Shown: positions 1 to 8,043 of the stretch, piece after piece
How positions within the stretch are numbered: position 1 is the stretch's first letter
Layout of the letters: every line of letters begins with the position of its first letter
DNA from: Bacteroidota bacterium
GTDB lineage: Bacteria; Bacteroidota; Bacteroidia; JACCXN01
Direction of reading: 5' to 3'
DNA: 64,000 bases
NCBI GenBank assembly: GCA_013696965.1
Contig: JACCXN010000093.1
Coordinates: forward strand, 57,760-121,759
Notes under the pieces: generated by a model
Told to the model about the DNA's origin: nothing
What the model saw: the letters and a program-made list of their open reading frames with translations, nothing else
The model's database searches: none
Made by a program: the position numbers and the translations under genes

Positions 1-819
1 CGAATTGTGTTTTTTGAAAAAATTGAAAATTCAACCGGACTCAAGGAAATGACTTCCATTCCTGTTTTTGGGGAAATCATATATGCCAACGAAGCGGAGA
101 CAGAATATATAATAGTGGATAGTAATCCCAAGTCAGCAATTACAGAATCATTTAGAAGCGTAAGAACAAATTTAGAATACTTGCCAGTAGAAGGCCTTTG
201 TAAAACTATATTGATTACGTCTCATAATCCAAATGAAGGAAAAACATTTTGTTCGATTAACCTTGCTGCTATTATTGCTAAGGCCGATAAAAAAGTATTG
301 CTACTTGAACTTGATTTACATAAGCCAAAAGTATATGTGGGTCTTAAATTAAAATCCGAATTAGGTATAAGTTCTATACTTGCTGGAAAAGTGGATACCA
401 AGGAATGCATAATGAAAACTTCAATAGAAAATTTAGATGTTATTTTATCAGGACCTATTCCTCCTAATGCTTCAGAATTAATTTTGAATAAGAGACTACT
501 AGATTTGCTTGAATATGGTAAAAATCTTTATGATTATATCATTATTGATACACCTCCAATTGGTTTAATTACAGACGCCCTTGTTTTAATGAAATATGCA
601 GATGCAACTCTGTTTGTTTTAAATACACAGTTTGCCAAAAAAGAATATGTAAAAAATGCGGAAGAAGTAGTAACAAATAATGGAGTTAGGAATTTTGGCT
701 TTTTGTTAAATGGAGTAAAAATTAAAAAGTCCAAGTATTATTATAATTACAGCTACGGTTATAAATATGGATATGGAAAAGGTTATGGATATGGCTATGG
801 AACAAACAAAAATAGCTGA
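1..819 (+). CDS. Polysaccharide biosynthesis tyrosine kinase (BY-kinase, Wzc-like), C-terminal part; 5' end outside window
   Basis: The reading frame is open from base 1, so only the cytoplasmic kinase half is visible. The first possible start inside the window (GTG at 7) is not a credible gene start. Seen: a Walker A motif of BY-kinase type (SHNPNEGKT), a Walker A' (LLELDLHKP) and a Walker B (YIIIDTPP), followed by a C-terminal tail with eleven tyrosines in about 30 residues, the autophosphorylation cluster of this family. Such kinases sit at the inner membrane and control chain length and export of capsule or exopolysaccharide by cycles of phosphorylation. Here the gene leads directly into an ABC-type glycan exporter. 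The tyrosine-tail codons overlap the start of the next gene. The family call is secure; the missing N-terminal half would normally hold a Wzz-type membrane domain. Confidence 0.9.
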   Translation, partial: RIVFFEKIENSTGLKEMTSIPVFGEIIYANEAETEYIIVDSNPKSAITESFRSVRTNLEYLPVEGLCKTILITSHNPNEGKTFCSINLAAIIAKADKKVLLLELDLHKPKVYVGLKLKSELGISSILAGKVDTKECIMKTSIENLDVILSGPIPPNASELILNKRLLDLLEYGKNLYDYIIIDTPPIGLITDALVLMKYADATLFVLNTQFAKKEYVKNAEEVVTNNGVRNFGFLLNGVKIKKSKYYYNYSYGYKYGYGKGYGYGYGTNKNS

Positions 820-1672
820 TACGGCCATAGAAGCAAACCATTGGACTTTGGTTATTAAACCTGTATCCGGATGGTTCAATTTAAATTTAAATGAATTATG
901 GAATTATAGAGACCTTATATTTTTATTTGTAAAAAGGGATTTTATTTCACTGTACAAACAAACCATATTAGGTCCTTTGTGGTTCTTTATTCAACCCTTG
1001 TTAACCACAATTACTTTTACTGTTATTTTTGGAAATATAGCACAACTTTCAACAGATGGATTGCCTCCTGTGCTGTTTTACCTTGCGGGAATTACCTGTT
1101 GGACCTATTTTTCTGAATGTTTTAATAAAACCTCAAATGTTTTCAGTGCGAATGCAAGTATTTTTGGTAAGGTATACTTTCCTCGTTTGGTTTTGCCATT
1201 TTCTATAATTATTTCTAACCTTTTTAAGTTTGGTTTGCAGTTTTTGATTTTCCTTGTTTTTTATTTTTATTTTAAAATAAATGGCCATGCAATTAATATA
1301 GGCATTTCAGTTTTGTTTTTTCCCCTTCTAATTGTTATTATGGCTGGATTGGGTCTTGGTTTAGGAATTATTATTTCATCTATGACAACAAAATATAGAG
1401 ATCTTCAGCACCTTATAGGCTTTGGAGTTCAATTGATGATGTATGCATCTCCCATTGTTTATCCCTTATCATCCGTTCCGGATAATTATAAATGGATTTT
1501 GTTGTTAAACCCTATGACTAGCATTATTGAAGCCTTTAAGTTTAGTTTTCTAGGGGTCGGTGTTTTTTCAGTTGCTGGGTTAATTTACAGCTTTTTGTTT
1601 ATGTGTATTGCCTTAATAATTGGAATTGTAATTTTTAGTAAAGTAGAAAAATCTTTTATGGACACTGTTTAA
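797..1672 (+). CDS. ABC-2 type polysaccharide export permease (Wzm-like)
   Basis: About 291 residues with six hydrophobic segments. The N-terminal motif (NELWNYRDLIFLFVKRDF, then YKQTILGPLWFFIQP) is typical of O-antigen/teichoic-acid ABC exporter permeases. It forms the membrane channel moving undecaprenyl-linked glycan across the inner membrane, powered by the ATPase gene one base downstream. The start is uncertain. ATG codons in this frame occur at 767, 773, 785, 791 and 797 because the upstream tyrosine-tail repeat (tat gga tat gga) reads as ATG GAT ATG in this frame. I prefer 797, where the family-like sequence MEQTKIADT begins; it overlaps the kinase gene by 23 bp, and the longer options only add low-complexity residues. 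Confidence 0.9.
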   Translation: MEQTKIADTAIEANHWTLVIKPVSGWFNLNLNELWNYRDLIFLFVKRDFISLYKQTILGPLWFFIQPLLTTITFTVIFGNIAQLSTDGLPPVLFYLAGITCWTYFSECFNKTSNVFSANASIFGKVYFPRLVLPFSIIISNLFKFGLQFLIFLVFYFYFKINGHAINIGISVLFFPLLIVIMAGLGLGLGIIISSMTTKYRDLQHLIGFGVQLMMYASPIVYPLSSVPDNYKWILLLNPMTSIIEAFKFSFLGVGVFSVAGLIYSFLFMCIALIIGIVIFSKVEKSFMDTV

Positions 1673-1673
1673 A

Positions 1674-2978
1674 ATGAAAACGGTAATTAAGGTAGAAAAT
1701 GTAAGTAAACAGTACCGTTTAGGTAATATTGGCACCGGCACTTTAGCCCATGACTTTAGCCGTTGGTGGGCAAAAATTAAAGGAAAAGAGGATCCTTTTT
1801 TAAAAGTTGGACAAGCAAATGTCACTTCTGAAAAAGCAGATTCTGAATATGTTTGGGCCCTGGAGAATATTAATTTTACAGTTAAAAAAGGTGAAATTCT
1901 GGGTATTATCGGTAAGAATGGAGCAGGAAAATCTACCTTACTCAAAATTCTTTCCAGAGTTACTCATCCTACCATGGGGCAAATAAAAATAAAAGGCAGA
2001 ATTGCCAGTTTGTTGGAAGTAGGAACAGGTTTTCATCCTGAATTGACCGGAAAAGAAAATATTTTTTTGAATGGAGCAATTCTTGGGATGTCTAAAATTG
2101 AAATCAAAAGAAAATTTGATGAAATTGTAGAATTTTCAGGTGTTGAAAGATATATAGATACTCCTGTAAAAAGGTATTCCAGTGGAATGCGGGTTAGACT
2201 TGCTTTTTCAGTTGCAGCTCACCTGGAGCCTGAAATATTGATTATTGATGAAGTTTTGGCAGTAGGAGATGCAGATTTTCAAAAAAAATGTCTTGGTAAA
2301 ATGGATGAAGTTGCAAAACAGGGAAGAACTGTTCTGTTTGTAAGCCATCAGTTAGGAATGGTAAAAACATTATGTACGCGTGCCTTATTGCTACGTGAGG
2401 GGCGTCTTGTTTTTGAGGGTGATACAGAGGCAGTTATTGAGCAATATCTTTCAGATGCTTTTAACCAGGTTACAGATAAACCGGTTGTAGAATTTCCTTT
2501 GGAAAAAGAGCTTATTGCACAGGTGAAAAAAGCAAGAATTTTAAATTTAAATGCTGAACCTACATTAGTTTTTGATGTTTTTGATTCAGTAAGGCTAGAA
2601 TTGGAATATATAATAAGACAAAATTTACAGAGTGTTTCCTGTATTATTGATGTGGAAAGAAACGGAGAATTGCTTTTCAGTTCCTTTGATACCGATAGAA
2701 ACCCGGAATTGCTTTCAACAAGATTACCGGGAATCTATACGGCCACCGTTAATTTGCCTACTCCTTTAAAAGCTGGTGTATATACTATCAGTGTAAGGAT
2801 TAGCAGAACGAATGTAGGCACCATCTTCGCATCAAAAAATATTTTTAAATTCACTATTGAAGAACGTTCTTTTGATGCAAGCTTAAAATCATATGCAAGT
2901 AAAAGAAATGGAAAAATAGTGGCAGATTTACCATGGGATGTAATTGAGTTTATTCCAAGTGAAGAATTTGTAAATTGA
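1674..2978 (+). CDS. ABC transporter ATP-binding protein of polysaccharide export with C-terminal glycan-binding-type domain (Wzt-like)
   Basis: 434 residues. The nucleotide-binding domain has Walker A (GIIGKNGAGKST, about 78-88), signature YSSGMRVR (about 168-174) and Walker B ILIIDEVLAVGD (about 188-199), followed by a switch histidine (FVSHQ). Residues from about 265 to the end form a separate beta-rich domain in the position of the Wzt C-terminal domain, which in characterised O-antigen exporters recognises the modified non-reducing end of the finished chain. It starts one base after the permease stop and forms the exporter with it. The extended C-terminus fits a terminally modified polymer, in line with the acyl- and pyruvyl-transferase-like genes downstream; the exact cap is unknown. 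Confidence 0.93.
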   Translation: MKTVIKVENVSKQYRLGNIGTGTLAHDFSRWWAKIKGKEDPFLKVGQANVTSEKADSEYVWALENINFTVKKGEILGIIGKNGAGKSTLLKILSRVTHPTMGQIKIKGRIASLLEVGTGFHPELTGKENIFLNGAILGMSKIEIKRKFDEIVEFSGVERYIDTPVKRYSSGMRVRLAFSVAAHLEPEILIIDEVLAVGDADFQKKCLGKMDEVAKQGRTVLFVSHQLGMVKTLCTRALLLREGRLVFEGDTEAVIEQYLSDAFNQVTDKPVVEFPLEKELIAQVKKARILNLNAEPTLVFDVFDSVRLELEYIIRQNLQSVSCIIDVERNGELLFSSFDTDRNPELLSTRLPGIYTATVNLPTPLKAGVYTISVRISRTNVGTIFASKNIFKFTIEERSFDASLKSYASKRNGKIVADLPWDVIEFIPSEEFVN

Positions 2979-2982
2979 AAAA

Positions 2983-4182
2983 ATGTTTATGGAAGACCAA
3001 TATGTTATATTAACAGGCAGTAAAAATAATGCAGGTGATTTTTTGATAAAACACCGTGCAAAAAAATTATTCTCAGAACTAAGGTCCGATCGTAAAATTA
3101 TTGATATTGATGCCTGGAAGCAATTTTCAGATGAAGAGTTAGAAATTGTAAACAATTCAAGGGCTCTAATTTTAATGGGAGGTCCTGCACTTCAGTTTGA
3201 TATGAGGCCAAAGGTATATGAATTAACCCAATATCTAAATGATATAAAAGTTCCAATTATTTCTATGGGTATTGGTTGGAAATCAAGGGAAGGTGAATGG
3301 CGATCATCTCATACTTATAAACTGAATGAACCCACGCTTGAATTATTAAAAAGAATTGATAGTTCCGGATACTGCTCAGGCGTAAGAGATTACCACACCT
3401 TAAACATTTTGCTTAAAAATAAATTCAGCAACTTTTTAATGACAGGTTGCCCAGCCTTATATAATACCGATTTTATTCGTAAAGCATTTGATACCAATAT
3501 CCCAATCATTAATATTTCCTATTCTTTAGGAGTGAGTTTTGTAGAAAGCGATTCCATGGAGACCTCCATGAAAGAGAACATTTTGGGTTTGTCTTCTTTT
3601 TTTAAAGAAAAAAACTTCCAGGTAGTATTTCATCATTCTTTGAAAAAAGAAGTGTATCAGAGTTCCCCGGAACATGATAAATTTTATAAAAAACATGTAG
3701 AATTTCAAGCTTGGTTAAATGATAATCAAATAAATTACAAAGATATTTCCGGTTCTGCTGAAGGGCTCATTGAGCATTATCAAAAATGTGACCTGCATAT
3801 TGGTTATAGGGTACACGCCCATATTTTTATGTGCAGTGAATCACGGCTTTCTGTTTTATTGAATGAAGATGGTAGGGGTAAGGCTTTAAAATATGTTATT
3901 TCAGGCTTAATGTTTGATGCTTATGAACTTGTTAAAAATGAGTTAAAACTTCCAAACCTCAACAACAAATTATATTTAAAAGCAATTAATAAAATTTATT
4001 TAGCACTACTGCCTTCTGTGAAATATCAAATCGAAATGAAGGGTCATCCTTTTTTAACAGAAGATATCATTCAGAACCTTAGCTATGAGATCGAGAATGC
4101 TTTCCCGAGGATTTCTGCAACCAGGAAAAATATCGATTTAAATTATTTGCAAATGAAAAAGTTTATTTTGCAATTGCCCTAA
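2983..4182 (+). CDS. Polysaccharide pyruvyl transferase family protein
   Basis: 399 residues. The N-terminus (ILTGSKNNAGDFLIKHRA) and the later ILMGGPALQFD and GYRVHAHIFM motifs match the polysaccharide pyruvyl transferase family (CsaB type, GT-B-like fold), which adds ketal-linked pyruvate to sugars from phosphoenolpyruvate. No signal peptide or membrane segment is seen, so it is probably a cytoplasmic enzyme acting on lipid-linked glycan. It follows the Wzt-like gene by 4 bp and precedes the acyltransferase by 3 bp, clearly in one operon. An in-frame second ATG at 2989 is an equally good start. Family members also include sugar transferases, so the donor is not certain. Confidence 0.72.
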   Translation: MFMEDQYVILTGSKNNAGDFLIKHRAKKLFSELRSDRKIIDIDAWKQFSDEELEIVNNSRALILMGGPALQFDMRPKVYELTQYLNDIKVPIISMGIGWKSREGEWRSSHTYKLNEPTLELLKRIDSSGYCSGVRDYHTLNILLKNKFSNFLMTGCPALYNTDFIRKAFDTNIPIINISYSLGVSFVESDSMETSMKENILGLSSFFKEKNFQVVFHHSLKKEVYQSSPEHDKFYKKHVEFQAWLNDNQINYKDISGSAEGLIEHYQKCDLHIGYRVHAHIFMCSESRLSVLLNEDGRGKALKYVISGLMFDAYELVKNELKLPNLNNKLYLKAINKIYLALLPSVKYQIEMKGHPFLTEDIIQNLSYEIENAFPRISATRKNIDLNYLQMKKFILQLP

Positions 4183-4185
4183 GAG

Positions 4186-5250
4186 ATGAATAGAAATAAA
4201 AATCTTGATTATTTAAGAGGTATTTCTGCCTTTGGAATAATGCTGTATCATTACTCTTCTTGGATGTTCGGAAAATACTCATCAGAAGATTTTTTTGGAA
4301 GGGTTGGTATTTATGGAGTTTCATTATTTTATATTTTAAGTGGATTAACTCTTTTTTGTGTTTATAATGATAAATTAACTCTAGAGAAATGGAACATTTT
4401 AGATTTTTTTAAAAAAAGGATTTTAAGAATATTTCCTCTATTGTGGTTAGCTACACTAATAAGTGTTTTTGTATATCATTTTAATCGTTTTGATAATTTA
4501 AATTTAGCATTGAACTTGAGCGGTTTGTTTGGGTTATTTAATTGGGATAAATATTATGCTGTTGGGGCATGGTCAATAGGGAATGAAATGGTCTTTTATA
4601 TTTGTTTTCCCTTTTTGGTCTATTTTACCAAACACTCTAAAATAACTTTCCTTTTAATTTCTCTTTTTATTGCTATTTTATTTTTGTTTTTCACGTTTAA
4701 TATATTAAATGCTGAAAGACCACTAAGTGAACAATGGAGAAACTATGTAAATCCTTTAAATCAATTATACCTTTTTTATGCAGGAATTTTGATCGGGAAA
4801 TTTGTTAAAAATGTTTCATTTTCTACATTAACAATTAGATTAATTTTTGTTGTTGGATTATTGATTTTTATTTTTTTTCCCGTCACTGGAAATACTATAA
4901 ATTTGATAACTGGAATCAACAGGATCGTTTTTTCAATTAGTTGTGTTTTGCTTTGCTTTTCTTTTTTTAAATTAAACATTACTTTACCGAGTTATTTGGA
5001 ATTTTCTTTAACACAATTAGGCCATATAAGTTATTCTGTTTATTTGCTTCATCCTATCCTTTTCCACTTTTTGCATCCATACCTAAAATCTATTTTGCCA
5101 TATTCAACTTTTTCACATTACATAATTTTTTCATTAATGATCTTAACAACTATAATCTCAAGCTACTTTGTTTATGAATATTTTGAAAAAACATTTATTA
5201 GATTTGGACATGGAAAAACACCAGTCTTACTTAAAAACTATAAAGGCTAA
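4186..5250 (+). CDS. Acyltransferase 3 family membrane protein (OafA-like O-acetyltransferase)
   Basis: 354 residues with about ten hydrophobic segments. The start is diagnostic: N-L-D-Y-L-R-G-I-S-A followed by the Y-H-Y motif, then FFGRVGIYGVSLFYILSG. These are hallmarks of acyltransferase family 3, which O-acetylates (or otherwise acylates) surface glycans across the inner membrane. It lies 3 bp after the pyruvyl-transferase-like gene. Local base composition is very AT-rich. The acyl group and target sugar cannot be read from the sequence. Confidence 0.9.
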   Translation: MNRNKNLDYLRGISAFGIMLYHYSSWMFGKYSSEDFFGRVGIYGVSLFYILSGLTLFCVYNDKLTLEKWNILDFFKKRILRIFPLLWLATLISVFVYHFNRFDNLNLALNLSGLFGLFNWDKYYAVGAWSIGNEMVFYICFPFLVYFTKHSKITFLLISLFIAILFLFFTFNILNAERPLSEQWRNYVNPLNQLYLFYAGILIGKFVKNVSFSTLTIRLIFVVGLLIFIFFPVTGNTINLITGINRIVFSISCVLLCFSFFKLNITLPSYLEFSLTQLGHISYSVYLLHPILFHFLHPYLKSILPYSTFSHYIIFSLMILTTIISSYFVYEYFEKTFIRFGHGKTPVLLKNYKG

Positions 5251-5257
5251 AAAAAGC

Positions 5258-5265
5258 TAGTTTTG
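5258..5265 (+). promoter_or_regulatory. Possible Bacteroidota -7 promoter element
   Basis: TAGTTTTG matches TAnnTTTG, in the 97-bp gap before the nonulosonate genes. No convincing TTTG -33 box sits about 19 bp upstream, so this is only a suggestion that the nonulosonate module has its own promoter. Confidence 0.3.
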
Positions 5266-5347
5266 CATCTTGCACTTTATGGGACTATGTATATACAAAT
5301 ACAATTATTAAAAAATGAAGTTTTATTAAATAGAATTCGAAACATAG

Positions 5348-6979
5348 ATGATCTCAAATATATTAATTGTTATCCCAGCTAGAGGTGGTTCTAAAGGTAT
5401 CCCCAGGAAGAATTTAAGATCTCTTGCTGGTTTGCCCTTAATATATTATTCAATAAATACTGCTTTAATCTCTAAATTTAATCCTGATGTTTTTGTAACA
5501 ACCGATGATGAGGAAATTGCAACTATTTCCAAAAAAGCAGGAGCGAAAATAATTGAAAGAGAAAGGGAATTAGCTAATGATGCAACAACCCTTGATCCTG
5601 TGATTTTTGATGCTTTTGAAAAAGCCTCAAAAATCACAGGAAAAAAATATGATTTAATAATAACTATTCAACCAACCTCTCCCCTTTTAAGAACAGCCAC
5701 TTTAGATGATGCGATAGAGAAGTTATTGGAAGATGACAAATTAGACACTATTATCTCAGCATGTGATGATACCCATCTTACCTGGTCGGAGGCCGATGGA
5801 AAGTTTATTCCAAATTATAAAAAAAGATTAAACAGACAATATTTAATTCCTGTTTTCAAAGAAACCGGGTCTTTTTTAATAACAAAAACCCGTTGTGTTT
5901 CTGCTGATAAAAGAATAGGAGAAAATGTTAGTTTACATTTGTTAAAAGGCCCGGAAGCAATTGATATAGATACTTATGAAGACTGGAATTTATGTGAATT
6001 TTATCTAAAGAGAAAAAAAATACTTTTTGTAGTAACGGGAAATAGCTTAGTTGGACTTGGCCATGCATACAATGCATTAAGTATTGCCAATGAAATATTA
6101 AACCATGAACTGTTTTTTTTAGTGGATAGCAATAGTAAATTGGCATTTGAAAAAATTCAGGAGCATAATTATTCTGTAATGATTCAGGCTGAACAAGAAA
6201 TACAGAGGGATATTATTAAAATTAATCCCGATATTGTTATCAATGATATTTTGGACACTTCTGTTGAATACATGAAAGGACTAAAAAAACAGGGATATAA
6301 AGTAATTAATTTTGAGGATTTAGGTAAGGGAGCTCAAAAAGCAGATCTTGTAATTAATGCCATGTATCCTGAGAATGAAGTTGTGCCTAATCATTTTTTT
6401 GGTCATAAGTACTTTTGCCTTAAAAACGAGTTTCAGTTAGCAGTTCAAAAACAGATTAAAAACAAGGTTGAATTTATCCTGATTTCTTTTGGAGGGGTTG
6501 ATCCTAATAATTATACTTATAAAGTATTAAAGGCAATTTATACCTATTGCAATTCACAAAACATTAAAATTAATGTAATTGCAGGTTTAGGCTATGCAAA
6601 CTATGATACGCTCCTTGAATTTGAAAAAATTCAAATTTTTAGAAATATAAGTGATATGTCTTCACAAATTTTAAAATCTGATGTAGTATTTACCTCAGCA
6701 GGCAGAACGACTTTTGAAATAGCATCAATTGGTGTGCCTACAATTGTACTCTGTCAAAATCAAAGGGAGCAAACACACTTTTTCGCTACAACAGAATTTG
6801 GATTTTGTAATTTGGGAATAGGAACTCAGGTAGAGGCAAATCAAATATTAGAAGTTTTTGAGAATCTTGTAAATGACTTCGAAAAAAGAAAATACATAAG
6901 TAAATTGATGCTCGGGCAAAATTTAAAATTGGGAAAAGAAAGAGTTATTCAATTAATAAAAAATACCATTAATCAATGA
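5348..6979 (+). CDS. Bifunctional CMP-nonulosonic acid cytidylyltransferase / PseG-like UDP-sugar hydrolase
   Basis: 543 residues in two parts. Residues about 1-225 are a CMP-sugar synthetase of the NeuA/PseF type (IPARGGSKGIPRKN, then TTDDEEI, IQPTSPLLR, and IDIDTYEDW near the end), which activates a sialic-acid-like sugar with CTP. Residues about 226-543 resemble PseG/SpsG, the GT-B-fold enzyme that removes UDP from the acetamido sugar before condensation: GLGHAYNALSIANE holds the expected His, then SFGGVDPNN and FTSAGRTTFEIASIGVPTI. It overlaps the NeuB-family gene by 4 bp, so the two genes supply hydrolysis, condensation and activation. The exact product (pseudaminic, legionaminic or another acid) is not determined, since the earlier enzymes (PseB/C/H or LegB/C/H) are not in the window. 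Confidence 0.88.
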   Translation: MISNILIVIPARGGSKGIPRKNLRSLAGLPLIYYSINTALISKFNPDVFVTTDDEEIATISKKAGAKIIERERELANDATTLDPVIFDAFEKASKITGKKYDLIITIQPTSPLLRTATLDDAIEKLLEDDKLDTIISACDDTHLTWSEADGKFIPNYKKRLNRQYLIPVFKETGSFLITKTRCVSADKRIGENVSLHLLKGPEAIDIDTYEDWNLCEFYLKRKKILFVVTGNSLVGLGHAYNALSIANEILNHELFFLVDSNSKLAFEKIQEHNYSVMIQAEQEIQRDIIKINPDIVINDILDTSVEYMKGLKKQGYKVINFEDLGKGAQKADLVINAMYPENEVVPNHFFGHKYFCLKNEFQLAVQKQIKNKVEFILISFGGVDPNNYTYKVLKAIYTYCNSQNIKINVIAGLGYANYDTLLEFEKIQIFRNISDMSSQILKSDVVFTSAGRTTFEIASIGVPTIVLCQNQREQTHFFATTEFGFCNLGIGTQVEANQILEVFENLVNDFEKRKYISKLMLGQNLKLGKERVIQLIKNTINQ

Positions 6980-8040
6980 AAATAGTAGACCTTTTCGAGA
7001 CCTATAATCCTTCAGAAAAAAAAATTCATAAACCCTATATAATTGCCGAAGCGGGGGTAAATCATGAAGGCTCAATGGATTTGGCCAGAAGGCTAATTGA
7101 CGAGGCAGCAGAAGGAGGGGCGCATGCAATTAAATTCCAAACATACAAGGCAGAAACCATTGCTTCTAAAAACAGTCCCTCTTATTGGGATCGGACCAAA
7201 GAACCTACTGCTTCTCAATTTGAGCTTTTTAAAAAGTATGATAAGTTTTGGAAAAGTGAATATGAACAATTGAAAAATCATTGTCAAAAAGCAGGAATTG
7301 AATTCATGTCTACTCCTTTTGATCAAGAATCGGCTAAGTTTCTCAATGAAATGATGGATGTTTTTAAAATTTCATCCTCTGATATTACCAACTTGCCTTT
7401 TATTGATTACCTAACTGATTTTGGTAAGCCAATTATACTATCCTCAGGGGCTTCTTACCTTTGGGAAGTTCAACAGGCAGTAGAAGTTATTGAACAAAAG
7501 GGAAACCCTTTATGTTTGATGCACTGTATTCTTAATTACCCGACTCGGGATGAGAATGCAAACCTTGGAATGATGCTGGATCAGAAACAGAAGTTTCCCA
7601 ATGCTATTCCGGGTTATTCGGATCATACACTTCCTTGGAATATGGAAGTTTTAACAACCGCTACATTATTGGGGGCGGTAATTTTAGAAAAACACTTTAC
7701 ACATGATAAAACCTTGCCAGGTAATGATCATTACCATGCCATGGATAAAGAAGATCTGAAACATTTCAATAAAAGAATGGATTATACTTTTTCTATTTTA
7801 GGTTCATTCAAAAAGAACCCTTTGGCAAGTGAGGAGATTTCTCGCAAAAATGCCAGGAGAAGTCTTGTTGCAGCTCTTGATATTAAAGCAGGAACAGTAA
7901 TTCAAGAGAAGCATCTGACCTGGAAAAGACCTGCAAATGGTATTAGTCCACAGTTTATAAAAGAAGTAATTGGTAAATCTACGGTTGTGGATATACTAAC
8001 TGACGACATTCTTCAATTTAATATGTTTGATTTTAAATAG
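6976..8040 (+). CDS. NeuB-family nonulosonic acid synthase (sialic-acid-like synthase) with C-terminal SAF domain
   Basis: 354 residues. The N-terminal TIM-barrel part has YIIAEAGVNHEGSMDLA, then FQTYKAE, SSSDITNLPF, LMHCILNYPT and GYSDHT, with EKHFTHDKTLPGNDH near the end of the barrel, all typical of NeuB/PseI/LegI enzymes that condense an acetamido sugar with phosphoenolpyruvate. The last 60 or so residues (ARRSLVAALDIKAGTVIQ, then RPANGISP) are the antifreeze-like SAF domain. Start codon overlap (ATGA) with the upstream bifunctional gene indicates translational coupling. Which C9 sugar is made cannot be decided from motifs alone. Confidence 0.93.
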   Translation: MKIVDLFETYNPSEKKIHKPYIIAEAGVNHEGSMDLARRLIDEAAEGGAHAIKFQTYKAETIASKNSPSYWDRTKEPTASQFELFKKYDKFWKSEYEQLKNHCQKAGIEFMSTPFDQESAKFLNEMMDVFKISSSDITNLPFIDYLTDFGKPIILSSGASYLWEVQQAVEVIEQKGNPLCLMHCILNYPTRDENANLGMMLDQKQKFPNAIPGYSDHTLPWNMEVLTTATLLGAVILEKHFTHDKTLPGNDHYHAMDKEDLKHFNKRMDYTFSILGSFKKNPLASEEISRKNARRSLVAALDIKAGTVIQEKHLTWKRPANGISPQFIKEVIGKSTVVDILTDDILQFNMFDFK

Positions 8041-8043
8041 AAG

